Below, one piece after another: positions 25,795 through 36,282 of a DNA stretch of 64,000 nucleotides; position 1 is the stretch's first letter; each line of letters starts with the position of its first letter. Origin of the DNA: Treponema maltophilum ATCC 51939 (GTDB lineage: Bacteria; Spirochaetota; Spirochaetia; Treponematales; Treponemataceae); the NCBI RefSeq assembly GCF_000413055.1, contig NZ_KE332518.1, forward strand, positions 1,861,583-1,925,582. The letters are read 5' to 3'. Below the pieces are notes generated by a model. That model was not told the DNA's origin and ran no database searches. It saw only the letters and a list, made by a program, of their open reading frames with translations. A program made the translations under genes and the position numbers.

Positions 25795-27954
25795 TCAGGA
25801 TAAACGTATTTTGAATTTATTGATTTCGGTCGCAAGCGCTTCAATGCTTTGCTTGTTTTCCGCAGTAATCTCGTTCACTTCCTGCACCGCCTTGGTTATC
25901 TGTTCGGAACCGGCCGCTATTTCATTTACGCTGTTCGATATGATTTCGGTCAGATTGCCCAGCTTGGACATTTCGTTTGCTGCGGCATTTCCGCTGCGCA
26001 GAATTCCCCCCGAACCTTCTTTTATCGTTACCGTCGCCTCGTTGATGTTCCGGATCGCTTCAAGCACTTCGCGGCTGCCGTTTTCCTGTTCCTGCATCGC
26101 TTCGGTTAAACGCGTACTCATATCCTTAACCTGATTCGTCAAACTGAAAATCGTGTTGAATTTTTCCTCGGCGGTTTTCGACGCCGCAGACAAAACTTCT
26201 ATTTCATTGCCCAATTCTTTAAGCGTTGTCGTTATGGTTTTTCCCTGGGCGCTTGAATCTTCGGCGAGTTTGCGGATTTCGTCGGCAACGACGGCAAAGC
26301 CCTTACCCGCCTCACCGGCATGAGCGGCTTCAATGGCGGCATTCATGGCCAAAAGATTCGTTTGGTTTGCAATATGCTGAATAACGCCCGATGCTTCAAG
26401 CAAGCCGCCCGATTCTTCGGCTATGCGCTGCGTAATACCGTTTGAATTGACGACGGTGTCGCGCCCGTCGGCGGTGGCGGGCGCAAGCGTTTTGATCACT
26501 TCATCGGTTTTGCCGAGCGTTTGACTTATCGAAGCGATATTGCCGGCCATTTGTTCTATAGCCGAAGACGATTGTTCGACGCTTGCGGCCTGCGATTCAA
26601 TACTGTCGTTCAATTCTTTTATCGTTTCGATAATCCTGTCAACCGTTACCGATGTTTCGCTTACACTTGCCGATTGTTCGGCCGCCTTTTTCGTCATGCT
26701 GCCGACATTCGCACCGATTTCTTCAATCGCGCTTGCCGTTTCGGTCATATTCGCGGAAAGCCGTTCTCCGATGCGGCTCATCGATTTCGATTCGCGAATC
26801 AATACACCGATCATGGTACAGATATTATCCATTGTCCGGTTAAAATATTCCAAAAGCGTTCCCGTTTCATCATGGGATTTATACTCGATACGTTCGGTAA
26901 TATCGCCCGAAGCGATTTTTTCAAACAGCGTTTGCAAACGCTTAAAATAATCGAGGAGCCGATTCGACAAAATAAAACCGACGATAAAAACGATTACAAA
27001 CAGCGCAAAGCCGATAGCTGCCGTATTTTTTACAATACGGAAAAAAGTTTCCTGCACTTCATTTTTCTCGACAAAAACGATCAGCTTCCAGTCAATCCCG
27101 CTTACGTCAAACGATTGCGCAAACCAGTGTTTACCGTCCATCGTCAAAGAAATCCTTGCATCATATTCCGTATGCAAATGTTCGAACGCGGGAATTCCCG
27201 ATTCGCTCAGCAATTTAAAGTTCGCTTCTTCGTGCTTGGGATCGGCCAAAATCGTTCCGTCGCCCTGTACCAGCATAACGTGCCCCGTTTTACCGATGCG
27301 GATGTTGCGGATAAACGCAGTCAACTCGTCAAGGCTTACGTCAAGCCCGACACAGCCGATAAACTTGTTTTGTTCCGATTGTACCGAATGAGCGAAACTG
27401 ATAACGACTTCGCCGCTCGTAGACAAATAGGCCGGCGTTACAACGGTTTTGCCTGCCGCTTCTTTAGCCTGCTTATACCATCCGCGTTCCCGCGGATCAT
27501 AACCGATTTGATCTTCGCCAGGCCAGGAAGTAACCGAACCGCCCCAAACCGTTCCCATGTAAACTTCCAGCAATTCGGGATAGCTTTTTTGAATGTACTT
27601 AAACAGCGCTAAAATCTCACGCCCGCGTTCACTGATCGCCGATCTGCCGTTTGAAGCGGCCGCCGCCTCGCGCGTAAAATTGGGCAGACTGTTGTCGGCA
27701 GCTTTAACCGCAGGATACGAAGCCACCATACTCAGCGTGTTTTCATTATTTTTCATAAATATGGAAACGGTTTGATTTGTCGTCGCAACTTGCTGCCGTA
27801 TAAACTGTTCAAACTGATTTACATTCATTTTGTATATTTGTAAACCGATAACGACGCAAATAAGCGAAATGACCGCAAAAACCGTGAGCATCATCAAAGC
27901 GATAAATTTAGTACGAATGGAAAAATGTTTTCGTCGAGCCGTATATTCTCTCAT
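25795..27954 (-). CDS. Methyl-accepting chemotaxis protein
   Basis: This inner-membrane chemoreceptor of 719 residues has a first helix at about 18-42, a periplasmic dCache-like sensor ([30 protein letters not shown] is the characteristic region), a second helix near 330-350 and a HAMP region. A long cytoplasmic coiled coil contains the signalling hairpin tip with [20 protein letters not shown]. It would control the flagellar motor through CheA and CheW. dCache domains of this type often bind amino acids or small acids. The start at 27954 follows AAGGAG; the longer frame reads into the neighbouring pdxK end. Confidence 0.93.
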   Translation of the reverse strand: MREYTARRKHFSIRTKFIALMMLTVFAVISLICVVIGLQIYKMNVNQFEQFIRQQVATTNQTVSIFMKNNENTLSMVASYPAVKAADNSLPNFTREAAAASNGRSAISERGREILALFKYIQKSYPELLEVYMGTVWGGSVTSWPGEDQIGYDPRERGWYKQAKEAAGKTVVTPAYLSTSGEVVISFAHSVQSEQNKFIGCVGLDVSLDELTAFIRNIRIGKTGHVMLVQGDGTILADPKHEEANFKLLSESGIPAFEHLHTEYDARISLTMDGKHWFAQSFDVSGIDWKLIVFVEKNEVQETFFRIVKNTAAIGFALFVIVFIVGFILSNRLLDYFKRLQTLFEKIASGDITERIEYKSHDETGTLLEYFNRTMDNICTMIGVLIRESKSMSRIGERLSANMTETASAIEEIGANVGSMTKKAAEQSASVSETSVTVDRIIETIKELNDSIESQAASVEQSSSAIEQMAGNIASISQTLGKTDEVIKTLAPATADGRDTVVNSNGITQRIAEESGGLLEASGVIQHIANQTNLLAMNAAIEAAHAGEAGKGFAVVADEIRKLAEDSSAQGKTITTTLKELGNEIEVLSAASKTAEEKFNTIFSLTNQVKDMSTRLTEAMQEQENGSREVLEAIRNINEATVTIKEGSGGILRSGNAAANEMSKLGNLTEIISNSVNEIAAGSEQITKAVQEVNEITAENKQSIEALATEINKFKIRLS

Positions 27955-27992
27955 GTCGTAAAAAACTCCTTTTGTTTTATTCTGTGGCAAAA

Positions 27993-28820
27993 TTAAGCCC
28001 CGGTAAACAAGGTTGTGCCGCGCCATGCCGACGGGTTGCCCGGCCCGACCCAGCGGTTCAGGGGGAACGAAGCATTCAAACTCGCCTCAATAAATTTCTT
28101 TGCAAGCAAAACCGCATCGCGCACCGAAAGCGAACGAGCAAGGCCCGCCGTAATCGCCGCGGCGACCGTACAGCCGGCTCCGTGAGTCCATTCGGTTTTA
28201 ATTAAGGGACTTTCGATAAATTCGGCACAAACGCCGTCGTACAAAAGATCTACGGCAACGGACGAGCCGGCAAAAGAAGCAAGTTTTGAGCCGCCTTTTA
28301 TAAAGACGTTCTTTGCGCCCTTGTCCGCAATAATGCGCGCGGCCTTTTCCATCTGCTCCGTCGTTTTTATTTCGCCGACTCCCGCAAGCTGCGATGCTTC
28401 AAATAAGTTCGGCGTAACAATCGTGCACAGCGGGAGCAGTTTTTGTTCGATATCGCGATTCAATTCCGGATGCAGCGCTTCGCCCGCCCCCTTGCACACC
28501 ATAACCGGATCCAAAACATAGGTGCAGTTTTTCGACTGAATGTACTCGCGCGAAAGCTCTATCGCATAGGAGCTGCCGAGCATACCGGTCTTTACCGCAT
28601 CGGGCCCCACTCCCGTAAAAATCGTTTCCAATTGCGCGCGCAGCACCTTTTCTTCAAGCGGAAAAACCGCGTGCGCCCAATTATTGTGCGGATCCATCGT
28701 CGCAATCAATGTTACCGCCGTCATACCGTATACGCCGTATTCTTCAAACGTTTTCAAATCGGCTTCCAAACCGGCGCCGCCCGAAGCATCGGAACCGGCA
28801 ATAGTCGCTGCTTTAATCAT
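27993..28820 (-). CDS. pdxK: Pyridoxine/hydroxymethylpyrimidine kinase (ThiD/PdxK family)
   Basis: This ribokinase-fold kinase of 275 residues has the N-terminal [21 protein letters not shown] and C-terminal motif [15 protein letters not shown] that hold the anion hole and catalytic base. [16 protein letters not shown] and [12 protein letters not shown] are typical. The stretch [14 protein letters not shown] and the overall pattern resemble the Bacillus PdxK enzyme more than the thiamine-pathway ThiD, so salvage of vitamin B6 is the preferred reading. AAGGAAGG precedes the ATG. No thiamine gene is adjacent. Confidence 0.85.
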   Translation of the reverse strand: MIKAATIAGSDASGGAGLEADLKTFEEYGVYGMTAVTLIATMDPHNNWAHAVFPLEEKVLRAQLETIFTGVGPDAVKTGMLGSSYAIELSREYIQSKNCTYVLDPVMVCKGAGEALHPELNRDIEQKLLPLCTIVTPNLFEASQLAGVGEIKTTEQMEKAARIIADKGAKNVFIKGGSKLASFAGSSVAVDLLYDGVCAEFIESPLIKTEWTHGAGCTVAAAITAGLARSLSVRDAVLLAKKFIEASLNASFPLNRWVGPGNPSAWRGTTLFTGA

Positions 28821-28910
28821 AGCATACCTTCCTTATAGATGACGGCATCCTAACATATTATCGATAAATTTGTAAGAGCGCGCCGATTAGTGATTTTTAT
28901 ACGGGCGTTC

Positions 28911-28972
28911 CCCCATGGGGTCGGGCTTTCCGTTCCAATGTGCAGCCGCCTTCCTCCGCACCGCTGCACATT
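28911..28972. repeat. Palindromic element after the PD-(D/E)XK-like gene
   Basis: The block holds the palindrome CCCCATGGGG (28911-28920) and a stem AATGTGCAGC/GCTGCACATT (28937-28946 and 28963-28972). It is followed by a stretch ending CCCTAACGC. The rest of 28821-29074 has no gene. The structure looks like the end of a mobile or cassette-type element, but the family cannot be named. Confidence 0.45.
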
Positions 28973-29074
28973 TCCACTGCAATCCCTAACGCGGGGACCG
29001 CAAAAAAAGTCAATCGGTAAAAAAGGAACTATTTGTTCTTCGATTCTTGTCCTTTAACCCAAAGGTATGTATGC

Positions 29075-29731
29075 TTAAACTTCAACTATTAAATACCGGA
29101 AAGTTTTGCCGTCTTTTTTGTCCGGACCTTCCAAAGGAGGCATCCATTGTATCTTATGGCTTCCTGAAAATTCAACGGACTGACCTTTACGACCTTTCCA
29201 CTCCGCTTTATATGTTTTGGGAATCAGCTCGGTGCCGTCGCATAAATTAAAGGCTTCCTTGAGTGTACCTTTCCGCGTGGGCTTCCAATACAAATGATCA
29301 TTTGTAATAAAAATTGCAAAACCTTTTTCGATGTGGAATTTTTTGTTCTTTTCTTCTCTTAAATCTTCCAAACGCTGAACATCTTTGAAAAAATCGAATT
29401 TATTGTTGTTGTCGGCACCGTGATTCGGATATTCTCCGCCGGGAACCGCTTTGTTTTTATATTTTAATTCTATGCCTACCTTTTTACCGCCGATTTCGAA
29501 CATTATATCAATTCTTCTTGTTGAGGATTTCAAATCGCTTTCTACATAAGGCACGCTCCATTCCAAAACGGGGTCAACACCGAATTTTTTAGATAATTCA
29601 TTCACCAATTTACACTGAATTGAAGCTTCTTTATAATAGCGTTTATTATCTTTTTCAAGCTGACACAAAAATTCCTCCGTGATAATCTCGATTAACTCCT
29701 CTTTTACATTTTTAATCGTAAGCGCTTCCAT
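29075..29731 (-). CDS. Hypothetical protein with PD-(D/E)XK nuclease-like core
   Basis: This protein of 218 residues is predicted to be cytoplasmic. The segment RRIDIMFEIGGKKVGIELKYK has the order D75...E88-x-K90, which matches the metal-binding core of PD-(D/E)XK nucleases, with E45 upstream as the usual helix glutamate. It has no partner methylase and stands alone next to a palindromic element. It could be a remnant restriction or defence enzyme, or a cassette-borne nuclease. The fold is an inference from this motif only. AAGGAG precedes the ATG. Confidence 0.6.
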   Translation of the reverse strand: MEALTIKNVKEELIEIITEEFLCQLEKDNKRYYKEASIQCKLVNELSKKFGVDPVLEWSVPYVESDLKSSTRRIDIMFEIGGKKVGIELKYKNKAVPGGEYPNHGADNNNKFDFFKDVQRLEDLREEKNKKFHIEKGFAIFITNDHLYWKPTRKGTLKEAFNLCDGTELIPKTYKAEWKGRKGQSVEFSGSHKIQWMPPLEGPDKKDGKTFRYLIVEV

Positions 29732-29827
29732 AGATCTACTCCTTAGTATAATTGTATACGCGGTTGTCCGAAAATTTTCGATTTTCAGACAACACCGATG
29801 TAACCGGTACCCGGTATTTTAGTTTTT

Positions 29828-31129
29828 TTACGGAACCTCATCTATCTTATTTTCATCAACACCGCCAGCTATAAGTTTTTGTTTTAAGCCGCTGCCCGTT
29901 TTAACCTTGTATCTTGCCGCCGTACAGTTTGTAAAAGCGGAACTACCTATTTCAGTAAGCCGGGTACAGGATGAAAAATCAAAATTGCTTACCTTGTTAC
30001 AGTCCCGAAAAGCGTTCTTCTTAATTGCTGTAAGTCCCGAAGAAAAACGTACCTGCCCCGTCAACTCCGTACAGCCCTTAAAAGCATAATTATTGATTAC
30101 AAAAGACTGCGTACAGGCGGAAAAATCAAGACCCGTTATCCCCGTACAGCCGTTAAAAGCATCCACTCCAACCGTTTCAAGTTTTGCAGGTAAGCTTACC
30201 GTTCCCGTCAACCCCGTACAGACGGAAAAAGCACCACCGCCTATCGTTTTAAGACTTGCAGGTAAGTTCACACTCGTCAAACTTGTACAGCCGGAAAAAG
30301 CATAGGCGGCTATTTCTTCAAGCCCGTCCGAAAAGATAACCGATGTAACTTTCGGTATTCTGCATAACAACTTTGTCTTATCCTTAGTGTAGACGATATT
30401 GTCTATCGCGCATAAATGCGCACTTGCAGAATCCACCGTAAGGCTTGTAAGACCTGTACAGCCGTAAAAAGCGGAACTTGCAATCGTTTGAAGACTTGCG
30501 GGTAATTGCACTTGCGTTATCTGCGTACAGTTTGCAAAAGCGGCATAACCGATTTCAGTAAGCTGTGTACACTGCGAAAAATCAAACTTGTTTACCTTGT
30601 TACAGTCCTGAAAAGCGTTCTTCTTAATTGCTGTAAGTCCCGAAGAAAAACCTACCTGCCCCGTCAACTCCGTACAGCCGGCAAAAGCATAATCATTGAT
30701 TACAAAAGGCTGCGTACAGGCGGAAAAATCAAGACCCGTTATCCCCGTACAGCCGGCAAAAGCATACTCTCCAACCCTTTCAAGTTTTGCAGGTAAGCTT
30801 ACTGTTCCCGTCAAACCCGTACAGCCGGCAAAAGCACTGTTGCCTATCGTTTTAAGACTTGCAGGTAAGTTCACACTCGTCAAACTTGTACAGCCGGAAA
30901 AAGCATAGGCGGCTATTTCGGTAACTCCTGCGGGAACATTCAGTACGGTCGGGGGTGTTTCCTTCCAGCCTTTAAGTACACCGCCTTCGATCCACAAATT
31001 GGGATCGGGCCCGCTTTGTGCTCCCCCCGACGGCCCGCTGTCTATCTTTTGCGGGCAGCCCGTAAACAAAACTGCACCGGCAAACAAAATCGCCGTTATA
31101 ATTACGGCATATCTTTGTACGGTTTTCAT
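29828..31129 (-). CDS. BspA-like leucine-rich-repeat lipoprotein
   Basis: This surface lipoprotein of 433 residues has a lipobox FTGC (residues about 22-25). The rest is a chain of 23-residue repeats of the LRR_5 (BspA/TpLRR) type with cores such as AFSGCTSLTSVNLPASLKTIG and AFAGCTGLTG. The first and second halves are near-duplicates (protein text SGCTSLTSVNLPASLKTIG occurs twice), with a non-repeat insert around VDSASAHLCAIDNIVYTKDK. Proteins of this type in oral treponemes mediate adhesion and coaggregation. TAGGAGG precedes the ATG. Confidence 0.9.
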   Translation of the reverse strand: MKTVQRYAVIITAILFAGAVLFTGCPQKIDSGPSGGAQSGPDPNLWIEGGVLKGWKETPPTVLNVPAGVTEIAAYAFSGCTSLTSVNLPASLKTIGNSAFAGCTGLTGTVSLPAKLERVGEYAFAGCTGITGLDFSACTQPFVINDYAFAGCTELTGQVGFSSGLTAIKKNAFQDCNKVNKFDFSQCTQLTEIGYAAFANCTQITQVQLPASLQTIASSAFYGCTGLTSLTVDSASAHLCAIDNIVYTKDKTKLLCRIPKVTSVIFSDGLEEIAAYAFSGCTSLTSVNLPASLKTIGGGAFSVCTGLTGTVSLPAKLETVGVDAFNGCTGITGLDFSACTQSFVINNYAFKGCTELTGQVRFSSGLTAIKKNAFRDCNKVSNFDFSSCTRLTEIGSSAFTNCTAARYKVKTGSGLKQKLIAGGVDENKIDEVP

Positions 31130-31269
31130 CTTATCCTCCTATCAAAACCGAATGTATATACGTGAAAAAAGTGCACGCTATGCGCGCTATATGTCCGCAC
31201 GTTTGTGCGGAAGAGAGAACAATTTCGTGAATGTAAGTTTGAATGTGAGTTATAAAAGCTGTATATCCG

Positions 31270-31300
31270 CGAGTTTCGCCGGCGCAGCCGGCGAAACTCG
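31270..31300. repeat. Perfect 14-bp inverted repeat (CGAGTTT family)
   Basis: The arms CGAGTTTCGCCGGC and GCCGGCGAAACTCG surround a 3-nt loop. A second inverted repeat, GCATAAAAGC/GCTTTTATGC, follows immediately. It belongs to a set of CGAGTTT...AAACTCG palindromes scattered over this window. Confidence 0.7.
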
Positions 31301-31340
31301 AAGCATAAAAGCGAGCGGCTCTGCAGCGAGCTTTTATGCA

Positions 31341-31438
31341 GGTATCGGGTATCGGGTATCGGGTATCGGGTATCGGGTATCGGGTATCGGGTATCGGGTA
31401 TCGGGTATCGGGTATCGGGTATCGGGTATCGGGTATCG
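31341..31438. repeat. Tandem 7-bp repeat, 14 perfect copies of GGTATCG
   Basis: Exactly 98 bp of an uninterrupted 7-bp unit lie 212 to 309 bp upstream of the leucine-rich-repeat lipoprotein start. The unit length is not a multiple of three, and predicted frames through it are simple repeats, so it is non-coding. Copy number should vary between strains. Apart from this and the adjacent inverted repeats, nothing else is recognised in 31130-31745. Confidence 0.92.
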
Positions 31439-31745
31439 AAGGGCATTATACGGCGCGGTCTCTTTGTGTCAAGAGTTTTTTTCGGGAAAATGCAATTTTT
31501 GTGCGGAAGTATGTAAGCTTGCGCCCGTCGTGCAGCCTTCATAAAAAAAGTATAGCACGGTACAGGCGGAATTGACAAGGGTACAACGTCTTGTCCGCCA
31601 GCAACCGATCTGCAGGCAGCCATTCTACGGAATGCAAAGATTTTCCGCTTTTACTTCGGTTGCAAGTTCTTCTTTTATTTCCCGAACGATACATTGCTCG
31701 GGAGTTTCACCCGCTTACGGTTATTTGTTTCATGTTTCCCTGTTT

Positions 31746-32114
31746 TTAATCTGAAAGCGTACGCCGTCCATAGCGGCCGATAAGCAGCAATACAAGAGCC
31801 GACCCCGTCAGAATACCGTCGCCGATTCCGGACGGCACCAAAAAAATCATTAAAGCGAGCGTGATAACACACATAACAACGGCCAGGTACCAACTCCACA
31901 AGCGCTCGCGTCTCAACCCGATCGCGGCGATTATGCGCAATATGCCGAAGATTGCACCGACAGCACCGACCGTTATAAGATTTTCTTTTAGAAACGGCAG
32001 AGCAAAAATATGATTTTTGATTTTATCGGACGGCGCAAACGACATTAAACTGCTGAAAGTTTCGATCGCGCCGTGGATGAATAAAACGATTGATGCATAG
32101 CGTATATGTTTCAT
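31746..32114 (-). CDS. Hypothetical four-helix membrane protein
   Basis: This protein of 122 residues has about four predicted helices: an N-terminal one with IVLFIHGAIETFSSL, then LITVGAVGAIFGILRIIAAIGL, LWSWYLAVVMCVITLALMIFLV and GILTGSALVLLLIG. No family is recognised. It reads leftward, alone, between the fucose operon terminator and the leucine-rich lipoprotein region. Confidence 0.55.
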   Translation of the reverse strand: MKHIRYASIVLFIHGAIETFSSLMSFAPSDKIKNHIFALPFLKENLITVGAVGAIFGILRIIAAIGLRRERLWSWYLAVVMCVITLALMIFLVPSGIGDGILTGSALVLLLIGRYGRRTLSD

Positions 32115-32271
32115 GTTTTTCTCCCCGTCATACTAATATCCGCAAAACAAACGGCGAGCAGTGCACCGCCTATTTTCGGTAATTCAATTTTCTCGTCCAT
32201 AACAAACCTCTCTTAGTGATAATCCGTAATCTTTACTTCATAAGCTTCATTATACGGAAAAACATAAAAAA

Positions 32272-32307
32272 GCGCCGATTAGTCCGCTTGCCGCGACTAA
32301 TCGGCGC
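32272..32307. terminator. Terminator of the fucose operon
   Basis: GCGCCGATTAGTC and GACTAATCGGCGC form a 13-bp perfect stem around a 10-nt loop, about 50 nt beyond the fucI stop codon. A related half-arm occurs at 28880. Confidence 0.75.
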
Positions 32308-32359
32308 CGAGTTTAAAGATGCGCCTTAACGTTCACCGTATTGCAAAGCGCGGCGCGTT

Positions 32360-34159
32360 TTAATAGGTTCCGTACATGGGGCCGTAGGCTTTGCATGCGC
32401 GGAAGTCTTGGCCTTCTTTATCCATGCCGAACGCGTTCCACGACGAGGGGCGGAATATCTTGCATTCGCACACGTTGTGCATGCTGACCGGAATGCGCAA
32501 AATGGAGCACAGGGTAATAAGGTCGGCTCCGATATGGCCGTAGCTTATCGCGCCGTGGTTGGCGCCCCAGTTGTTCATAACGTCGTAAGCCGATTTGAAG
32601 GCGCCCTTGCCGGTTACGCGCGGAGCGAACCACGTGCACGGCCACGTATAATTCGTGCGCAGCCACAGCTTGTCGGTAACTTCATCCGGCAAAAGCACGG
32701 TCCATCCTTCGGCAATTTGAATGACGGGGCCCAAGCCTTTTACAATGTTCAACCGGGTCATCGTTACCGGCATTTCGGCATTGGTTACAAAACGGGACGA
32801 AAATCCGCCGCCGCGGAAATAGCCGAAGTCGGCCGCGCACCAGGTCGTCGCCTTAAGACAGGCTTTTTGATCCTCTTCGGTAACTTCCCAAAACGGCTTT
32901 ATAACGCGGTTACCCTTTTCGTCTTTCATTTCGGCGCTGGCGTCCAAACAGCTTGCCCCGGAATTGATAAGATGCAAAAATCCGCCGGCTTCTTTTGCGG
33001 CTCCTTCCAATTCATAGCCTGCGGCCTTTTTAACGGCATCGGCGCTCCAGTACGTTCTCACGTCGGAGAAAATCTGCGAGCGGCCGGTAAGCAGTTTGCC
33101 GAAGAGCATGGAAACGCCGTTGAGCGTGTCGTTTTCGGTTGCCAAAACGTACGGCTCGCGCGCGCCTTCCCAGTCGAACGACGAGTTCAGCATAGCTTCG
33201 GGGAAGTCACAGTTCGGGTAAAAGTCCGTCCATTGGCGCTGACCTTGGAAACCGCCGGCAATCGCGTTGTGCCCGACCTTTTCTTCCGAGCAGCCCTTGG
33301 GCAGGTTTTGATTTCCGTTGTACAAATCTTTGATAATGCACATCATCTTTACGATGAATTCCCAAGATTCGGCCTTTTCTTTGGCGGACTTTTTCATGTT
33401 GTCCGGATTCATATCGATGCCTTCGGGGCAGTTTTTCTTTGTCCACGCGAGGGCTTTTTCGTATTCGGCTTTGTCGTACACGCCTTCGGTCATGCGGCGG
33501 ATTATTTCCACTTCGTCTACCGATTCGACCCTCATGCCCAAATAGCTTTCAAAGAACGACGGATCGACGATCGAACCCGCAATACCCATACAGATCGAAC
33601 CGATTTGCAGGTAGGATTTTCCGCGCATAGTGGCGGCGGCGACTGCGGCGCGGGCAAAGCGCAGCAGTTTTTCCTGTACGTCGGCGGGAATGTTTTTCGC
33701 GTCGGCTTCCTGCACGTCTTTTCCGTAAATACCGAAAGCGGGAAGTCCCTTTTGGGCGTGAGCCGCCAGTACGGCCGCCAAGTACACGGCGCCGGGGCGT
33801 TCGGTTCCGTTAAAGCCCCACACGGCCTTTATCGTCATCGGATCCATATCCATGGTTTCCGAACCGTAACACCAGCACGGCGTAACGGTGAGCGTAATGT
33901 CTACGCCGGCTTTTTTGAACTTTTCGGCGCAGGCGGCGGCTTCGGCAACGCGGCCGATGGTCGTGTCGGCGATAATTACTTTAACGCTTTCGCCGTTCGT
34001 ATAGCGTATATGTTTTTTAAAAAGCTTTGCGGCGGCCTTTGCCATGTTCATCGTCTGCTCTTCAAGAGCGGCGCGCACGTTCAAAGGTCCCTGCCTTCCG
34101 TCAATTGTAGGTCGAATTCCGATAATGGGATATTCGCCGATAAGTCTGTTTTTTGCCAT
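32360..34159 (-). CDS. fucI: L-fucose isomerase
   Basis: This cytoplasmic enzyme of 599 residues converts L-fucose to L-fuculose. The N-terminal [23 protein letters not shown] and the region [16 protein letters not shown] are typical. Metal-site residues are expected in [19 protein letters not shown] and in [23 protein letters not shown] near the end. Length agrees with the family. It is the last gene of an operon with a mutarotase, a sugar importer and a LacI regulator. The kinase (FucK) and aldolase (FucA) are not in the window. TAGGAGG precedes the ATG. Confidence 0.95.
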   Translation of the reverse strand: MAKNRLIGEYPIIGIRPTIDGRQGPLNVRAALEEQTMNMAKAAAKLFKKHIRYTNGESVKVIIADTTIGRVAEAAACAEKFKKAGVDITLTVTPCWCYGSETMDMDPMTIKAVWGFNGTERPGAVYLAAVLAAHAQKGLPAFGIYGKDVQEADAKNIPADVQEKLLRFARAAVAAATMRGKSYLQIGSICMGIAGSIVDPSFFESYLGMRVESVDEVEIIRRMTEGVYDKAEYEKALAWTKKNCPEGIDMNPDNMKKSAKEKAESWEFIVKMMCIIKDLYNGNQNLPKGCSEEKVGHNAIAGGFQGQRQWTDFYPNCDFPEAMLNSSFDWEGAREPYVLATENDTLNGVSMLFGKLLTGRSQIFSDVRTYWSADAVKKAAGYELEGAAKEAGGFLHLINSGASCLDASAEMKDEKGNRVIKPFWEVTEEDQKACLKATTWCAADFGYFRGGGFSSRFVTNAEMPVTMTRLNIVKGLGPVIQIAEGWTVLLPDEVTDKLWLRTNYTWPCTWFAPRVTGKGAFKSAYDVMNNWGANHGAISYGHIGADLITLCSILRIPVSMHNVCECKIFRPSSWNAFGMDKEGQDFRACKAYGPMYGTY

Positions 34160-34207
34160 GTTTTACCTCCTACGGCAATCTATTGTAATCCGATACTATG
34201 CAAACAC

Positions 34208-35185
34208 TCATCGTTTGATAAGCGATGTCGGCAGTCTGAGTTTTTTGAACTCCGCTTCGGGATTTTCGATTCGTTCTATTATCATGCGGGCAGCCTGTGT
34301 GCCCATATCCTGCATGGGCTGGGCGACAAAATAGCGGCACCACGAAATAAGCGAGGAATAATACACGTCGTCGAAGGCGGCGAACACAATGCTTTTTTGC
34401 ACGCGTTCGCCTTCTTCCATAACGCGTTTTGCCGCTCCGAGGGTAACCATCAAATTGACGCAAAAATATGCGTCCGGCCGTTCTTTCATCGCAAGCATTG
34501 TCTGCATTGCTTTGTAGCCGCCTTCCATGTTTAAACCGGTCGAAGCGGTAAGTTTTTTGTCGCAGGCGATGCGCGCATCCTTTAGCGCCTGTACGTAGCC
34601 GGCATAGCGTTCGCGGCTCGTCATCGAACCGCTGTCGCCGCCGAGAAAGGCGATCCGTTTAAAACCGTCGCGGATGAGCGCTTCGACCGCTTTGTACGAA
34701 CCGCCGGTATTGTCCACCAATACGCAGTCGGTATTAAACGCGTCGAAATTGCGGTCGACCAGCACGAGCGGAATGTCTTCCTGCACCCGCTTAAAATGGC
34801 GGTACACGGGACTGACGGGAATCGCGATAATGCCGTCCACAAACTGAGAAGCAAGGTAGTCGAGGCGTTTTTTTTCGACTTCGACGGAATTGTTCGAACA
34901 GCACAAAATCATCGAATAACCGGCTTGGTGCAGCACCCGCTCGAAGCATTCGCACAAAAACATAAAAAAATAGTTGGAAAGTTCCGGCGCAATAACGCCG
35001 ACCGTCTTGCTCTTTCCCATTTTCAAACTGCGCGCCGCAGGGTACAGCCGGTACTTTAAACGGGCGATAGACGTAGTTACCGCGCGCCTTTTTTCGTCGG
35101 AAACTTTTAAATCCTTGTTCAATACGCGCGACACCGTTGCCGTTGAAACTCCGGCATCCTGCGCGACATCTTTTATCGTAATCAC
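34208..35185 (-). CDS. LacI-family repressor of the fucose operon
   Basis: This protein of 325 residues has an N-terminal helix-turn-helix, MITIKDVAQDAGVSTATVSR, then hinge residues, followed by a periplasmic-binding-type effector domain (VGVIAPELSNYFFMF, VDGIIAIPVS, ALIRDGFKRIAFLGGD). It is encoded within the operon between permease and fucI. It probably binds the doubled TGTAAACGATTACA-type site over the promoter and is released by fucose or a derivative. The start is unambiguous because the helix-turn-helix begins at residue 3. Confidence 0.9.
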   Translation of the reverse strand: MITIKDVAQDAGVSTATVSRVLNKDLKVSDEKRRAVTTSIARLKYRLYPAARSLKMGKSKTVGVIAPELSNYFFMFLCECFERVLHQAGYSMILCCSNNSVEVEKKRLDYLASQFVDGIIAIPVSPVYRHFKRVQEDIPLVLVDRNFDAFNTDCVLVDNTGGSYKAVEALIRDGFKRIAFLGGDSGSMTSRERYAGYVQALKDARIACDKKLTASTGLNMEGGYKAMQTMLAMKERPDAYFCVNLMVTLGAAKRVMEEGERVQKSIVFAAFDDVYYSSLISWCRYFVAQPMQDMGTQAARMIIERIENPEAEFKKLRLPTSLIKR

Positions 35186-35232
35186 GTCCGTCTTCCCGTC
35201 TGTATTTTTGTTACATCATCCGCGCATCCGAA

Positions 35233-36234
35233 CTAGGCTTTGCGCGCGTTTTTGCGCATATCAAAGTACACGGCGATAATGATGATCGTTCCTTTTACCA
35301 AAAGCTGGTAGTACGAATCGATACTCAAATAGGTCATGCCGTAGTTGATTATGCCCATCGTCAAAACGCCGACAAGCATACCGCCCATCGTTCCCACACC
35401 TCCGGATTGGGAAATACCGCCGACGGTAACCGCCGCAATCGCATCCAATTCCATTCCTTGACCGGTCAGCGAGTTTGCAAGACCGAGGCGCGAAGCCTGC
35501 AAAACGCCGGCTACTCCGTATAAAAAGCCGGCAAGCGCATAAACGACGACGAGGTTCGCTTCGACGTTTATGCCCGCAACGCGCGCCGCCTGCGGGTTTC
35601 CGCCGATGGCGTAAAAGTTTGTCCCGAGCCTCGTATGCTTTAGAATGAGCCACACGATAAAGGCCGCGACGGCCACATAAATCACAAGGTTCGGCACCGG
35701 CCCGATAAATCCTTGCGCGATCGCTTTGTAATTATCCTTTACGCTTCCGACAACCTTCGCCTGCGTATAAATAAGCTGAATGCCGCGCGCAAGCGACATC
35801 GTTCCCAGCGTTGCGATAAAGGGCGGCAGTTTTGCATACGCGACAAGCACGCCGTTAAACGCGCCGAACAGGGTACCGACCGCAATCGCCGTTAGAATCG
35901 GCAAAAACAGCGGAAAATTTACGCCCGGATACATTGCCGAACTGTAATCGGGATTTTGCGCAAAAGATGCGGCGATGCTCGTCGTAAGGCAGACCATAAA
36001 GCCGATGGAAAGGTCGATGCCGCGCGTTATGATAATCATGCCGACGCCCAATGCCGCAAAAGCGCGCACCGATTCGGCGATGACGAGGTTTTGCAGCGAC
36101 GTCAGCTGCATGGAGCCTCCGCGCGTTAAAATACCCAACACGATAAATAAAAACACAAAGGTAATATAGTTCGTATATTTGCCGCCGAATTCCTTTATTG
36201 TACCGCGGTTTATCGTCAATTTATTCATATTCAT
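35233..36234 (-). CDS. RbsC-type sugar ABC permease (fucose operon)
   Basis: This permease of 333 residues has about ten helices. The family motif ITRGIDLSIGFMV is near residue 70, and GGNPQAARVAGINVEANLVVVY, a typical cytoplasmic-loop signature, follows. It pairs with the RbsA-type ATPase gene 48 nt upstream. It likely imports L-fucose or a related 6-deoxy sugar, by operon context. Confidence 0.92.
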   Translation of the reverse strand: MNMNKLTINRGTIKEFGGKYTNYITFVFLFIVLGILTRGGSMQLTSLQNLVIAESVRAFAALGVGMIIITRGIDLSIGFMVCLTTSIAASFAQNPDYSSAMYPGVNFPLFLPILTAIAVGTLFGAFNGVLVAYAKLPPFIATLGTMSLARGIQLIYTQAKVVGSVKDNYKAIAQGFIGPVPNLVIYVAVAAFIVWLILKHTRLGTNFYAIGGNPQAARVAGINVEANLVVVYALAGFLYGVAGVLQASRLGLANSLTGQGMELDAIAAVTVGGISQSGGVGTMGGMLVGVLTMGIINYGMTYLSIDSYYQLLVKGTIIIIAVYFDMRKNARKA

Positions 36235-36282
36235 TCTCCTGAACCGTTTTTATAAAAAATCGCTTCCGTAAAACGCCGTGCG

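Noticed and set aside
28911-28998. Integron attC site
   Set aside because: The stem and the CCCTAACGC end are suggestive, but the paired core sites are not both present in the right orientation and no integrase is visible.
31126-31623. Open frames through the 7-bp tandem repeat (both strands)
   Set aside because: They exist only because the repeat lacks stop codons; the encoded text is a simple periodic peptide.
32408-34534. 708-codon open frame on the plus strand
   Set aside because: It is antisense to fucI and part of the LacI gene; it has no ribosome site and no recognisable protein text.
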